From contig NC_069135.1 of NCBI RefSeq assembly GCF_026914265.1, positions 12,989,560-13,053,559 on the forward strand: DNA of 64,000 bases, given 5' to 3'. A model generated the notes under the pieces. It was not told where the DNA came from and ran no database searches. It saw only the letters and a program-made list of their open reading frames with translations. The translations under genes and the position numbers were made by a program. Of this stretch, positions 53,301 to 62,781 are shown one piece after another. Each line of letters starts with the position of its first letter. Position 1 is the first letter of the stretch. The stretch is from Mya arenaria (lineage: Eukaryota > Mollusca > Bivalvia > Myida > Myidae).

Positions 53301-55133
53301 CCCCAGGGCTTTTTCTATAGTACCCACGGGTCCGACTATCGGACCCATTCCCAAAGCAAAATATAAGATATTTTTCCCAATTTTCAGAAAAAAATCCCAA
53401 TCAAATTTTTTTTTTTTTTTTTTTTAGAAAGTCTTTTTACATGTACTGGATCATTATCAACATCATATCAATTATGTGATGTTAAGTTTTTTTGATAACT
53501 GAATTCGGAAATCATTCATTTTCATCACATTCAGATATCTGTATAAAATATTATCTGTCATGATCGATTTATCGCAATAGATATTTACACCCAAGGATTG
53601 ATATTTCAGCCATTGTGGGTATTTTAAAGGGAAATTAACTAATATAAAACCATTTTCTAATTCGCTGGAGACTAGACAGCTTTTTCGTTTAACTGTAAAA
53701 TTTCCCAATTTCGGCATTTTCACCACACAAAATTTCCCAAAATGTCTAAGGTCTTTTTCCCAAATTGGGCAGAAAAAGCCCTGCCCCCAGATCTTGGCGA
53801 AATTATTTTAATTCAATATGCATTAATATGATAATGTGTTTAATAAAAATAATATAATATTATATATCAAAGCATAAATAGCATATAGTTTTAAGAGATA
53901 CAATATAAAAATTAATGCTTAATTTGCTAAATTTATTCAACAAAAGGTATACTGTACATATTTATATGGTTGACAAAATTACACTGAATTGAACCAGACC
54001 AAAATGATGCAACACTGGTGAGTGAACATCCAGTTTGTTCTAGATTTACCTACATGTACAGAGCCAGTTTTAACCAGTTTGTATATTAATCTGTCAAGAT
54101 ATGTCATCACCCTCTTACAACTAGTCAGGTGTGGTTTCCATTGAGTTGAAAATTGAATAAGAATTAGTCTAACCATTATTCTCATGTGCTTAATACAATG
54201 ACCAAAAACGTTTGTTTGCAGTATACCAGTATGTTGTTTCATGAAACTTTAAAAAGGATCTAAGACATTTTTAAAAATCTTAAATCTGCTTAATTTTAAT
54301 AATATCAAATGCTTTTTAATAATATCAAATGCTGACACACTTGTCAACTTTTTTACCCATAACATAGCCAGTGTGAGGCACCCCCATACACACCCAGACT
54401 GACCGTCAACCATCAGTATCCACATTTTTTGGTATACAATACAATTGAAACTCTCAGTAAAATGAGATTTTGTAAACAGTGATAAACTTGCACTGGATAG
54501 TAATGCTCCTTTCATAAAATGTTCATGCATCTGACTAATGTTTACCAGGCATTCAAACTGTAACGTAAAAAAACTAGACCATCAACCTGACTTTCTGAGA
54601 TTTTATCTCCTAATGGTAATGCTTTGATTGTTTGTACATATTTTTCAAACGTTGTGCAATCTAATATAAATATGTATTGATAACTAATATTGTCAATGAT
54701 GATTATCATGACCAATTTGGAATTTGTGCTTGTCATATTGATTTTGAAAGCTTACTTATACAGTACACTGTACCCAGTACATAGTACATACCCAGTACAG
54801 TCGACTTGACTCGCATATTTCAAAGTAAACCCTGCGAGTTCCATGTGCATCGATACTTTGAATAATTTGTCCGTTTAATTCAACGAAGAATTTACAAGTT
54901 TCTTCTAATAATAAAGGTTCGTGAGAATGAGATTGCCACAACGATGCACGCAATGGTACTGACAGAATCATCCAACTCCCAAGGGTCATAATGCATAACT
55001 TTTACGAAACATTTGATAGTGTTTCACTTAAAACATATAAACGTGAATGAAAATAGGTACATACCTCGTCAGGAAGCTTTGCAGGTCCAGGAGAGAAGTT
55101 CATCACATGTTCTCTTTCTTTATTTTGCGGCAT
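47323..55133 (-). CDS. PSAT1: Phosphoserine aminotransferase
   Basis: Exons (minus): 55133-55065, 52550-52490, 51835-51766, 51549-51344, 51074-50997, 50844-50750, 50485-50316, 50133-49867, 47428-47323. Phases close to 373 aa plus TGA (human 370 aa). Class-V fold-type-I PLP enzyme: 3-phosphohydroxypyruvate + glutamate to O-phosphoserine + 2-oxoglutarate, the second step of cytosolic serine synthesis. Seen: [10 protein letters not shown] near the start; ELSHRSKDF at 44-52; the phosphate-binding QGGGTGQF loop at 79-86; TGCWSEKA with the PLP-stacking Trp; CDMSSN; AGAQKN with the Schiff-base lysine K203 (K200 in human); NTPPTYSIYIMG; and [16 protein letters not shown] at the C-terminus. Catalytic residues are all present. 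All introns GT-AG. The start context is caagATGCC. Confidence 0.98.
47485..47800. repeat. Degenerate T-rich tandem repeat in PSAT1 intron 8
   Basis: Reiterated tttcattatg, ttttcttgctttcat and related 10-25 bp blocks for ~300 bp. Two overlapping Phe-rich open frames over it are composition artefacts. Confidence 0.7.
49630..49795 (-). repeat. Probable tRNA-derived SINE in PSAT1 intron 8
   Basis: The minus strand runs gtctagtgccactgcggtat (A-box-like) to GGTTTGATCCCTACC (B-box variant), then ctctcaataaggactctg and tggatctgcacaggtag, a body like the SINE at ~25.4 kb. Boundaries approximate. Confidence 0.5.
53304..53783. mobile_element. 480-bp MITE in PSAT1 intron 1
   Basis: Tips CAGGGCTTTTTCTatag and (inverted) CAGGGCTTTTTCTgccc; a CCCCC run abuts both ends as a possible 5-bp target duplication. 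Contains a 23-base T run near 53405. Same family as 39487-39914 in KIN. The CAGGG tip suggests hAT, but no transposase is present. Confidence 0.82.
53784..55064. other. Rest of PSAT1 intron 1
   Basis: Four short minus-strand open frames (60-93 codons) here have no recognisable protein and no splice context. A 19-bp tandem duplication (cttttaataatatcaaatg) lies at ~54298-54335. Nothing else seen. Confidence 0.5.
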
Positions 55134-55252
55134 CTTGATATTTTATTCGTTAAACGCACCCTTTCAGTTGCTTGATTTCAGAGAAAATGAACCATATTGC
55201 GCGAACGATTCATAAATAAATGAAACACGTGATCATGGTTTCCTATGTTTTG

Positions 55253-55257
55253 ATTGG
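55253..55257 (-). promoter_or_regulatory. CCAAT box upstream of PSAT1
   Basis: The minus strand reads AAACCAATCAAAA, ~120 bp upstream of the PSAT1 ATG, a usual distance for an NF-Y-type CCAAT box. No TATA box is evident. Confidence 0.4.
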
Positions 55258-55299
55258 TTTATTGATTTCTGGGTCATCATGCGCTCACGCACGAACCGG

Positions 55300-56150
55300 A
55301 TGATCGTGAATAAACCAAACACACTAGAAATTTTCCACAAATGAAATTTTCCGCTGCTAGATATAAATACCACGCATATGTTATTTCTAGAATAATCAAG
55401 ATTTAACCGAACTTCTAGGTTAAACTGAGCTTCTAGGTTAATATAACACTTTGTTACGTGATTTATATTACGTATCTACACGACGTAACACGTGTACATC
55501 CAGAAATAATAATTTTATTCCGAGTTTGTAATACAGTATGGGGTATTTCCAGTAAACAATTACCGAAATCAAAATTTGCTTTTCACTCACCAAGGTTATG
55601 AGCAGTCTTTATTGATAAGTCTTTATTTAATATATTGGGTAGGAACATGAAAGGGTTTAGTTTTGAAAAGCTAATAAAAACGGCAACATGAACGGTTTAA
55701 TTTTAACATACAATTTTTAATCAACATGAAACACAAATAATAAAGTATACGAAGTCATACGATAAAATAAATTAATGTTCACACAAAGACTTCCGCATAA
55801 TGTCACACTAATAATAAGTCGAATTCTCTATCTAGTCCACCAAGTTCGAACGTCTGAAAAAAGCAAAGGGAGGCCATAGAATTTATGAACGTATCATAAG
55901 GAACTCGTAGTTGTCTTTCTTGTATTGTTCTGTTTCTTTCTTTACGATAAAATTGGAACAATATTCGAGCTTTTTAGTTCATATCACCACGGCCATGCAG
56001 ACCATATATGGATTTAAGGTCCGTGATATCACAGAATAAAGCATTCATAGTATGTTTCCCGGTAAATACTGGCCAAAGAATAATTATCATAATTTACTTT
56101 TACTGGTAATATAACAATTAAATACCAAGCTGGGCACTCGGATGGCATTG
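55300..56150. other. Intergenic between PSAT1 and the bHLH gene
   Basis: AT-rich, no coding sequence. A tandem cttctaggtta repeat lies at ~55411 and 55429. Nothing else supported. Confidence 0.5.
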
Positions 56151-56253
56151 TTTAAAGCTGCACTCTCACAGATTGAACGTGTTGACAATTGTTTTTATTT
56201 TTTAGTTATGGAACGAGCCAGTTTATGCGAAAATGCATGGAAACCAGTGATAT
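56151..56253. mobile_element. Truncated copy of the fold-back element at 62417
   Basis: Begins TTTAAAGCTGCACTCTCACA and follows the left arm of 62417-62781 for ~100 bp, to accagtgata. The other arm is absent. It supplies a minus-strand AATAAA (56199-56194) downstream of the bHLH gene. Confidence 0.75.
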
Positions 56254-56563
56254 ACATAGCTAAACGGCTCTCAATACAGTGAACATGTTGTGTTGTTGTT
56301 GTTGAGTTTATAAAGGTCTGCCCGCGCCCTATAATGGCTGCATGTTGTGAATGACATAAATGACAGTTGTATCGTAAACTTATGGGTAACCAACACGAAA
56401 CGACATTTAACATTGTGGATTATGGGAGTAGATATATGAAGAGCACTGTACGCGCATTGATGGATAATTAAAGTATGTAACTGAAGATGTGTATTAATAG
56501 AACCATTATATATCATTATACTATATAATTACTACGTGTATACATATATTTCTTGTAAAGATC

Positions 56564-57370
56564 TCACCAAGCAGTGTCCTGATTGACTACGGGTAGCGTG
56601 TCGTGGCTGTGTGGTTCCATGTATGCGACGTCGAGCTCCGGCTTGATGTCATGGGTCTGGCGGGGAACGGTCGAGAATGTCTGTGATCGCTTACAACGGT
56701 ACATCGTATGTCGGGAGGTCACCGGCGTGCTCTTATGCGCACTATGTTCCGTACTTCCGGCCATGAGGTATTGCGGGGTGGTGGTGGGATCGTCTGTACT
56801 GTGCTGCTGCTTCCGAGGCGCTCCAAACTCCAGCTGCCTGGGGATCATGGCGTCGTGGCGCACGGGCGGCGTCTGCTGTGGTGTGAACATATATTCACTG
56901 GCGTCTGATGTACAGAGCGGCCCTAGGTACGGGAAGAGGGGCGTGTATGGGGTTACAGACTGGAAATTGGTGGTTCTGTGGCTGGAGTACATACAGTCCG
57001 AGCTTGTGTCCCCGCTAACGTATATTCCCTGTACAAACTGTTTGGCCTGACCGTATATATGCTGCCGGCGCAAGTTGTCATCCTGAAGCAACTGTGACAG
57101 CCCGCGAATATAGTCCATAGCACAACGGAGAGTCCGAATCTTCGACATTCGCCGCTGGCAAGGGTGGTACTCTTCCGGAAGCGTCTGTTTTAATACATCC
57201 AGCGCCACGTTGATCCTCTGCATACGGACGCGCTCCTGGCAGTTGGCCATCAACCGCCGATGCTCCAAGAGGTCCCCTTCCACAGTCTCTTCCTCTGTCA
57301 CCTGCTGATACTTTCGCTTCCGCTTGACGCGCTTGGGAGTGCACGTTAGGTCCACCGGTTCGCAACTCAT
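56564..57370 (-). CDS. Basic helix-loop-helix transcription factor
   Basis: One open exon of 268 codons. A basic nuclear-localisation-like run (PKRVKRKRKY, 12-21) and an acidic stretch precede a bHLH domain at ~38-95: basic region HRRLMANCQERVRM, helix 1 QRINVALDVLKQTLP, a slightly long loop EEYHPCQRR, helix 2 MSKIRTLRCAMDYIRGLSQLL. Glu46 and Arg49, which fit the E-box-reading E and R, are present. The usual first Arg of the RERxR core is Gln (QERVR). The rest is Ser/Thr/Pro-rich, with no second domain (no PAS, Orange or zipper). It resembles group A factors (achaete-scute/neurogenin-like), but I cannot assign the family. The stop (TGGTGAGAT) overlaps a donor-like sequence, so a further 3' exon is possible. 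The opposite-strand open frames are shadows. Confidence 0.85.
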   Translation of the reverse strand: MSCEPVDLTCTPKRVKRKRKYQQVTEEETVEGDLLEHRRLMANCQERVRMQRINVALDVLKQTLPEEYHPCQRRMSKIRTLRCAMDYIRGLSQLLQDDNLRRQHIYGQAKQFVQGIYVSGDTSSDCMYSSHRTTNFQSVTPYTPLFPYLGPLCTSDASEYMFTPQQTPPVRHDAMIPRQLEFGAPRKQQHSTDDPTTTPQYLMAGSTEHSAHKSTPVTSRHTMYRCKRSQTFSTVPRQTHDIKPELDVAYMEPHSHDTLPVVNQDTAW

Positions 57371-57570
57371 AGTTATATGTTTATTGTATAAACAAATAAA
57401 AAAATAATATGCACTTAAAATTGTTATATTTTAAAGTTTTTAATATGTATATAAAAGTATTCCTAATTATTTGATATATCACGACACAAACGTTCACGCT
57501 TCATGACAATATGATAACTGCTGATAAGCCCTTAGTCTTTTCTCAGGACCACATATAATGTAACAATGAC
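57371..57570 (-). promoter_or_regulatory. Upstream region of the bHLH gene
   Basis: AT-rich. A TATA-like TTTATATACA occurs on the minus strand ~80 bp upstream of the ATG (near 57447). No other element stands out. The core promoter assignment is inference. Confidence 0.3.
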
Positions 57571-59244
57571 CATCGGCCAATGAGATTAAAGCCCATCTTC
57601 CTCACTCAGGTGCGATCAGGGGCCCCGTTGATATTAGATAAAGGGATAAGAGGACCGGGAAATGACGTTCATCTTGTTTTATTTAGCCATCAAGTGAAAA
57701 TTGGGACAATACATCATAGTGACATTGTCAGATGGTCCATCTTGGAAATATTTCATCTAGCGTTCCATCAAAATCTAGTGGACATTTGAAAACTAAAGAT
57801 GAAAAATAATTACCTGGAATTCGTCATTAATGCGAATTTAATGGTCATGTTCTGGTACAAGGATGTTGGTCTGCCATGTTTATTGACGGCCACTGCTAGA
57901 AATACCCACCATAAGAACTATTTGATTGAGAGTTGTAAATTTCCGGCTCATTATCATGAACAATTTAATGACTCAGGGAGATGATTTAAACATTTTCTTA
58001 CGCAACAAGTCATTTTGCTTGTTTCTTAAGTGCCCGTCGACACCAGACCTTTGTCTTCAGTTCCTGTAGTCTGAGATGCATTCTCGTGTGTTTCTTTAAT
58101 TGCGTTATAAAGGTAAAGCTAGGTAAAAATAAGTCATGAACATTTATCGTCGCAATGATAGACAAGAAACATTAGCTCTAAAGAGCTTTCTTTTTGTTTA
58201 ATTGTTTATTTTTTTTTTATTGCCTAAATTGAAATTTATGCACACAAAGTTTACAATGTATATAGCGTTATTACAAACATAATTTATGATATCAATTAGT
58301 ACATACAGCAGTAATTGGTAAATATTTGGGACTTATTTTCTACAAGGGCTAAGCTAGGGGAAACTGTTTTTTTAAAATAAAGGTAAAACGTTGACATGTT
58401 CAACATGTTCTGTTCTGTTCTGTTGACATGGAAGAAATAATAGCCAAAACATAAATAATAAAAAGGTTTTATGGCGTGTGGTTATTAAGAGTTACGGGGT
58501 TAGTAGGTGACCCGATATGGGATATACGGAGCAAAGGAAACCATATCGGGCGAGAGCGAAATAAATGTTTTATTTAGCATACTGCAGATATGAGAGAGGT
58601 AATTACATCTAGCTTTTAGCTATCTCCTCAATCCTCGGTAGAGGTAGTCGAGCCTGTGTCCCACGGCAATCGCCACTGTTAGACACGATAAGTATATATT
58701 TTCTGTTAAAAAACGTTTGAACATAACTAGTTCTTCCGTCACATACTTCTTTCACTATACCCTATTTATTTGGATATGTTAGCGGATTGAAAAAAAATCG
58801 AAATCGCATTTCAAAGGATTTTCTACTAAAGTTTTACCAGGCATTAGCAATAATTTGACACATATTTAAAACATACACGGTCATATTATTACAAAATATC
58901 TGAAAATAGTTTTGGCTCTTCTTTGTCCGTCGAAAACAAGCACTCACTTGTTAATCTTGTACGGACTCTTTTTAATTAAATACAAAGCTATAGGTTGATG
59001 ATAAGTAATCATCCCTTTCATTGTCTACATCATTCTGCATGCAAACTCAATCATCCAGCTTCACTTAGTCAATATATCGCTGCACGTGCTTCCGTGTCAT
59101 CCCAGCATGCCCCGCGCTCCGACATTTCATGCGCAATAATCACCGAGGCGCCCCGGTTAACACCAAGGTGCGAATTGCAACTTTCTCCCTAACCCCAGCC
59201 CCATGTGGCCCTTTTTCTTTCAGATTTCGATCTATAATTTGAAA
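57571..59244. other. Intergenic, no gene recognised
   Basis: Short plus-strand frames at 57580-57984 and 58995-59192 match nothing I know. A small hairpin lies at 58511-58550. The GC-richer block 59080-59210 (cgctgcacgtgc... to ...aaccccagcccc) contains an E-box CACGTG but no gene. Confidence 0.5.
58511..58550. repeat. Perfect 10-bp-arm hairpin
   Basis: CCCGATATGG at 58511-58520 and CCATATCGGG at 58541-58550. A related gatatgggatata...ggaaacca segment lies at ~36475-36500, so this is a dispersed repeat piece. Confidence 0.6.
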
Positions 59245-59500
59245 TTAATGTGTGTTGATTCCTGTCATCAGGCTTTGTTTCATCTGGCGAGCCTCATCAG
59301 TCGTCAAGACGATAGCGCTACAACTTCGTTTTAGATTTAATAATGTGTGATTGTTTAAGAAAAGTTGAATTAAGGACCTATGAAAAGTATACGATCTATT
59401 AGCATCAATATTGTAAATATCATCATAAACATAACTAAGACCCAAATCATTCAATATCTTTCTAATGTTATACACCCAATTACGACAACCTTTATCATTC
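59245..59500 (-). pseudogene. LINE fragment, region after the RT domain
   Basis: The minus strand reads NWVYNIRKILNDLGLSYVYD and continues to IYNIDANRSYT...RSLIQLF. This aligns in position with SWAKSVRDI-QTLGFNEVW...DKFIYELKQRL of the LINE at 2.9-5.2 kb, so it is a related element's C-terminal linker. Only ~80 codons remain. Confidence 0.6.
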
Positions 59501-59529
59501 TTAGCTTGCGTATATATAGCTTTGGTAGG

Positions 59530-60607
59530 CCGGGCGCAACCAAATCAGCACAATCTTTACGAAGCGGGCACATCCTACAGCACAATCTTAGCAGAGCGGG
59601 CGCAGGCAATGCCGGACAATCTCGGCGGAGCGGGCGCAGTTTGCAGCACACTCTCGACAGGCCGGGTGCAGCCTGCAGCACACTCTCGACAGGCCGGGTG
59701 CAGCCTGCAGCACACTCTCGACAGGCCGGGTGCAGCCTGCAGCACACTCTCGACAGGCCGGGCGCAGCCTGCAGCACACGCTCGACAGGCCGGGCGCAGC
59801 CTGCAGCACACTCTCGACAGGCCGGGCGCAGCCTGCAGCACACTCCCGACAGGCCGGGTGCAGCCTGCAGCACACTCTCGACAGGCCGGGTGCAGCCTGC
59901 AGCACACTCTCGACAGGCCGGGTGCAGCCTGCAGCACACTCTCGACAGGCCGGGTGCAGCCTGCAGCACACTCTCGACAGGCCGGGTGCAGCCTGCATCA
60001 CACTCCCGACAGGCCGGGTGCAGCCTGCAGCACACTCCCGACAGGCCGGGTGCAGCCTGCAGCACACTCTCGACAGGCCGGGTGCAGCCTGCTGCACACT
60101 CTCGACAGGCCGGGTGCAGCCTGCAGCACACTCCCGACAGGCGACGTGCAGCATGCAGCACACTCTCGCTGGGCAGATAAGATGCAGCCAATGTTGCACA
60201 ATCTCGACAGGCCGGGCGCAGCCTGCAGCACAATCTCAACAGGCCGGGCGCAGCCGATGCAGCACAATAACGACAGGCCGGTCGCAGCCCGCTGCACCAT
60301 TTCGACAAGCCGGGCGCAGACTGAAGCACAATATCGGATGACCGCGCGCAGCCTGCAGCACAATCTCGACAGGCCGGATGCAGCCGGCAACACAATATCG
60401 ACAGGCCGGGAGCAGCCCCTGAAGGAAGAACTCGGCGCAGCGGGCCCAGCCTGCCACAAAATATCGACAGACCGGGCGCAGCCGATAAAGCACAAATCTC
60501 GACAGGTCGGGCGCAGCCTGCAGCACAATCTTGACAGGCCGGGCGCAGCCAATGCAGGACAATCTCAGCAGACCGGGCGCAGCCAATACAACACAATCTC
60601 GACAGAT
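59530..60607. repeat. GC-rich 32-bp minisatellite, about 33 units
   Basis: Unit GCAGCCTGCAGCACACTCTC-GACAGGCCGGGT, spacing exactly 32 bp (for example CACTCTCGAC at 59649 and 59681). The core 59640-60150 is almost uniform (T/C at the unit end and CTCTC/CTCCC variants), while the flanks, especially 60160-60607, are diverged. The unit has no stop in any frame, so long reading frames exist on both strands; I treat them as artefacts. Confidence 0.97.
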
Positions 60608-60836
60608 CGTACACACAACGTACACATAGAGTGCACATGCACACTGTACACGCACCGTAGACACAACGTACACACGTGTACATAACGTAAACACACCGTA
60701 CACAACCAAAACACAACGTGTACATAACGAACACTAACCGTACACACAACTGACGTACACACCGTACACAAAGTACACACAACGTGCACATACCTTACAC
60801 ACAACACAAACACAACACAAACACACCATACGTGCA
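60605..60836. repeat. Degenerate CGTACACACA-type simple repeat
   Basis: Alternating gtacacacaacgtacacat..., ~10-bp imprecise period, abutting the minisatellite. Six-base GTACAC and ACGTAC motifs dominate. Confidence 0.85.
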
Positions 60837-61014
60837 TCAACATATCGTTATCAATAAATGTTGGGGTATGTGGTATCACTTGGGCTATAGATGAAATATT
60901 CTTTGTGAAAATATTACCTAGACTGCATAAACGTTTCTTATAGCGATTGAACATCACCACTCTGGGCATTTCATCGGCTCTGAAATTTTTCTCCATGCCA
61001 AAGAAATACTTCAA
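60837..61014 (-). pseudogene. Protein-like fragment, perhaps element-derived
   Basis: The minus strand is open from MKYFFGMEKNFRADEMPRVV through FNRYKKRLCSLG to FIDNDMLMH. The composition looks protein-like, but I recognise no domain. It may be the continuation of the LINE debris at 59245, split by the minisatellite, or a piece of another element. Confidence 0.3.
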
Positions 61015-61715
61015 TGTAACATGTCATCGTACAATGTCATCTTGTCAGATTGCCAACCGTCTGCCGCAACGTTCAGTACTTTGATTTACAAAGTCATCAG
61101 GTTTAACCATTTAAAATAAATATATGTAAAATAATGTTATCTGAATGAAACATCAACACACATTTTGAACTTTAAATAGATAAATGCTGGTATGCAATTG
61201 TAACATTAAAAGATATTTACAAAAAAAACTGACTGTTCTTTAGTCAACAGAGTGTTTTGAGTACCAAAATGTTCTGAACACTTTCGCAAGAACCCTTTTG
61301 AACAAAAATAAAATGATTTGAAAATAGTTTACATGATTAAAACCCCATCGACGCTGCGTTTTTTTCCAAAAGATAGTGCACATGGTTACTTAGATAATAG
61401 AACCTTACAACTAGTGTTTTTTTATCCTGTTATTATGAAAATATTATCTCTCCTTCAATCTCTAAGGTTGAATTAAAACCCTTATTCATGTGCACACGTG
61501 ACTAGTGAGATTACGCTAAGTACACATCTGATTTTTAATCGCTCGTAATCTTTGTGGGCAACTATACCCGACCTGTGATCTTTACGTTATCTGTGTACAT
61601 GCGCGCAGTGCTACTCTATAGTCAAAACAAACGCACGTGGTCTCTGAGAATGTCAACTTCTTGCTAGTATTATTGTGGTCTATTTTGTTGTTGTGTGGCG
61701 GTGATTGATTACAAG

Positions 61716-61809
61716 ATGTCAGAAGAAAATGGAATGAGCCCTCGGACGTTTAAGCGGCGGATCGTGATCGGAATGGACGGATCACAAAATGCAAAGGATG
61801 CCTTTTTGT
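61716..61809 (+). CDS. First exon of a universal stress protein (UspA-domain) gene, partial
   Basis: ATG (acaagATGTC) starts MSEENGMSPRTFKRRIVIGM, then DGSQNAKDAFL, ending in a split codon T|GTGAGT. (K)RxIVIxxDGSxxAxxAF is the beta1/ATP-site start of UspA-fold proteins. The split T + GG would give the W of the AFxWY motif common in animal USPs. Small cytosolic ATP-binding stress proteins, expanded in molluscs. No second exon is found before 64000, so the rest lies outside. The alternative, a chance open frame, is unlikely given the motif plus a strong donor. Confidence 0.72.
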
Positions 61810-62416
61810 GTGAGTTTTTATTTGTAAACACTTGAAGAGGATATTTCCTCAGCCTGCATACAAGTTATAAAACTGACTCGAAGTTGAATATGACTAGGAT
61901 GAATATTTTGCAGTAGATTGCCGACGATATATATAATATTATTCAAGAACGTAATAACCATACTGTTTTATGATTAATTTCAAACCGAACATAATTATGT
62001 TATACGGAAAGAATTTATATATATATATACTTATAATATATAAATAAGAACACTCGTGTCTATAATATTAGATAAGAGAAGCATCATTTTGATCATTTAG
62101 GTCAAGTGACTGTATACATTCGCATTTATATCAATATTTAACAATAAACAAGGTACTAACATAACAGGAATCTAGGTCTGAAAATCTTTCCACAGGCAGA
62201 TACAGGTTTTTGTTTTGATTGATGGGGGAATACATTCTTTCCATTTCTTTAAGCACAGCTAGACTAGCTAGCTAGGGCTTATCAGACATAAGATAAACCA
62301 GGATATTATTCGATGTACAAACCAGCGCATACAACATAAACAGATCTGCACTTCATATGTAAACATCTTAAAAGCATGCACAGCTGAACTTTCTACTAAT
62401 GAATCATTTATGATCC

Positions 62417-62781
62417 TTAAGCTGCACTCTCACAGATTGACCGTTTTTCCAACTTTTTTTTATTTTTTGTCTTGGAATTAGCAAATGTTTGCGTAAATAT
62501 TTGTTAACCAGTGATGAAAGACTGCTGACAAAAGATCAGATCGCAGATTTTCATATTTCCATTCCAAATTTAATGTTTTATGGCTTAAACCGTTACTAAC
62601 GGTTTGAGAAAAAAAACATAAAACATCAATTTCGGGACGGAAATATGAAAAACTCCGATCTGATATTTTGTCAGCAGTCTTTCATCACTGGTTTGCAGAT
62701 ATTTACGCAAAAATTTGCTCGTTCCAAGACAAAAAATAAATTAGTTGTGAAAACGTTCAATCTGTGAGAGTGCAGCTTTAA
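62417..62781. mobile_element. Complete 365-bp fold-back element, TTAA-flanked
   Basis: The arms begin TTAAGCTGCACTCTCACAGA and (inverted) TTAAAGCTGCACTCTCACAG. The two ~180-bp halves are reverse complements throughout (…accagtgatgaaagactgctg / cagcagtctttcatcactggt…) with a short centre at aaaccgttactaacggttt. TTAA at both ends suggests a TTAA target site (piggyBac-type choice). It lies in intron 1 of the USP-like gene. Confidence 0.93.

Noticed and set aside
53979-54989. Series of minus-strand frames in PSAT1 intron 1 as an extra gene
   Set aside because: No recognisable domain, no matching splice sites between them, ordinary AT-rich composition.
56583-57050. 155-codon plus-strand frame opposite the bHLH gene
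   Set aside because: Shadow frame of the GC-rich bHLH exon; no domain, and the minus-strand product has a clear bHLH.
59380-60791. Several long reading frames (up to 446 codons) on both strands
   Set aside because: They arise because the 32-bp minisatellite unit has no stop in any frame. There is no conserved domain, no consistent frame across diverged edges, and no splice or promoter context.
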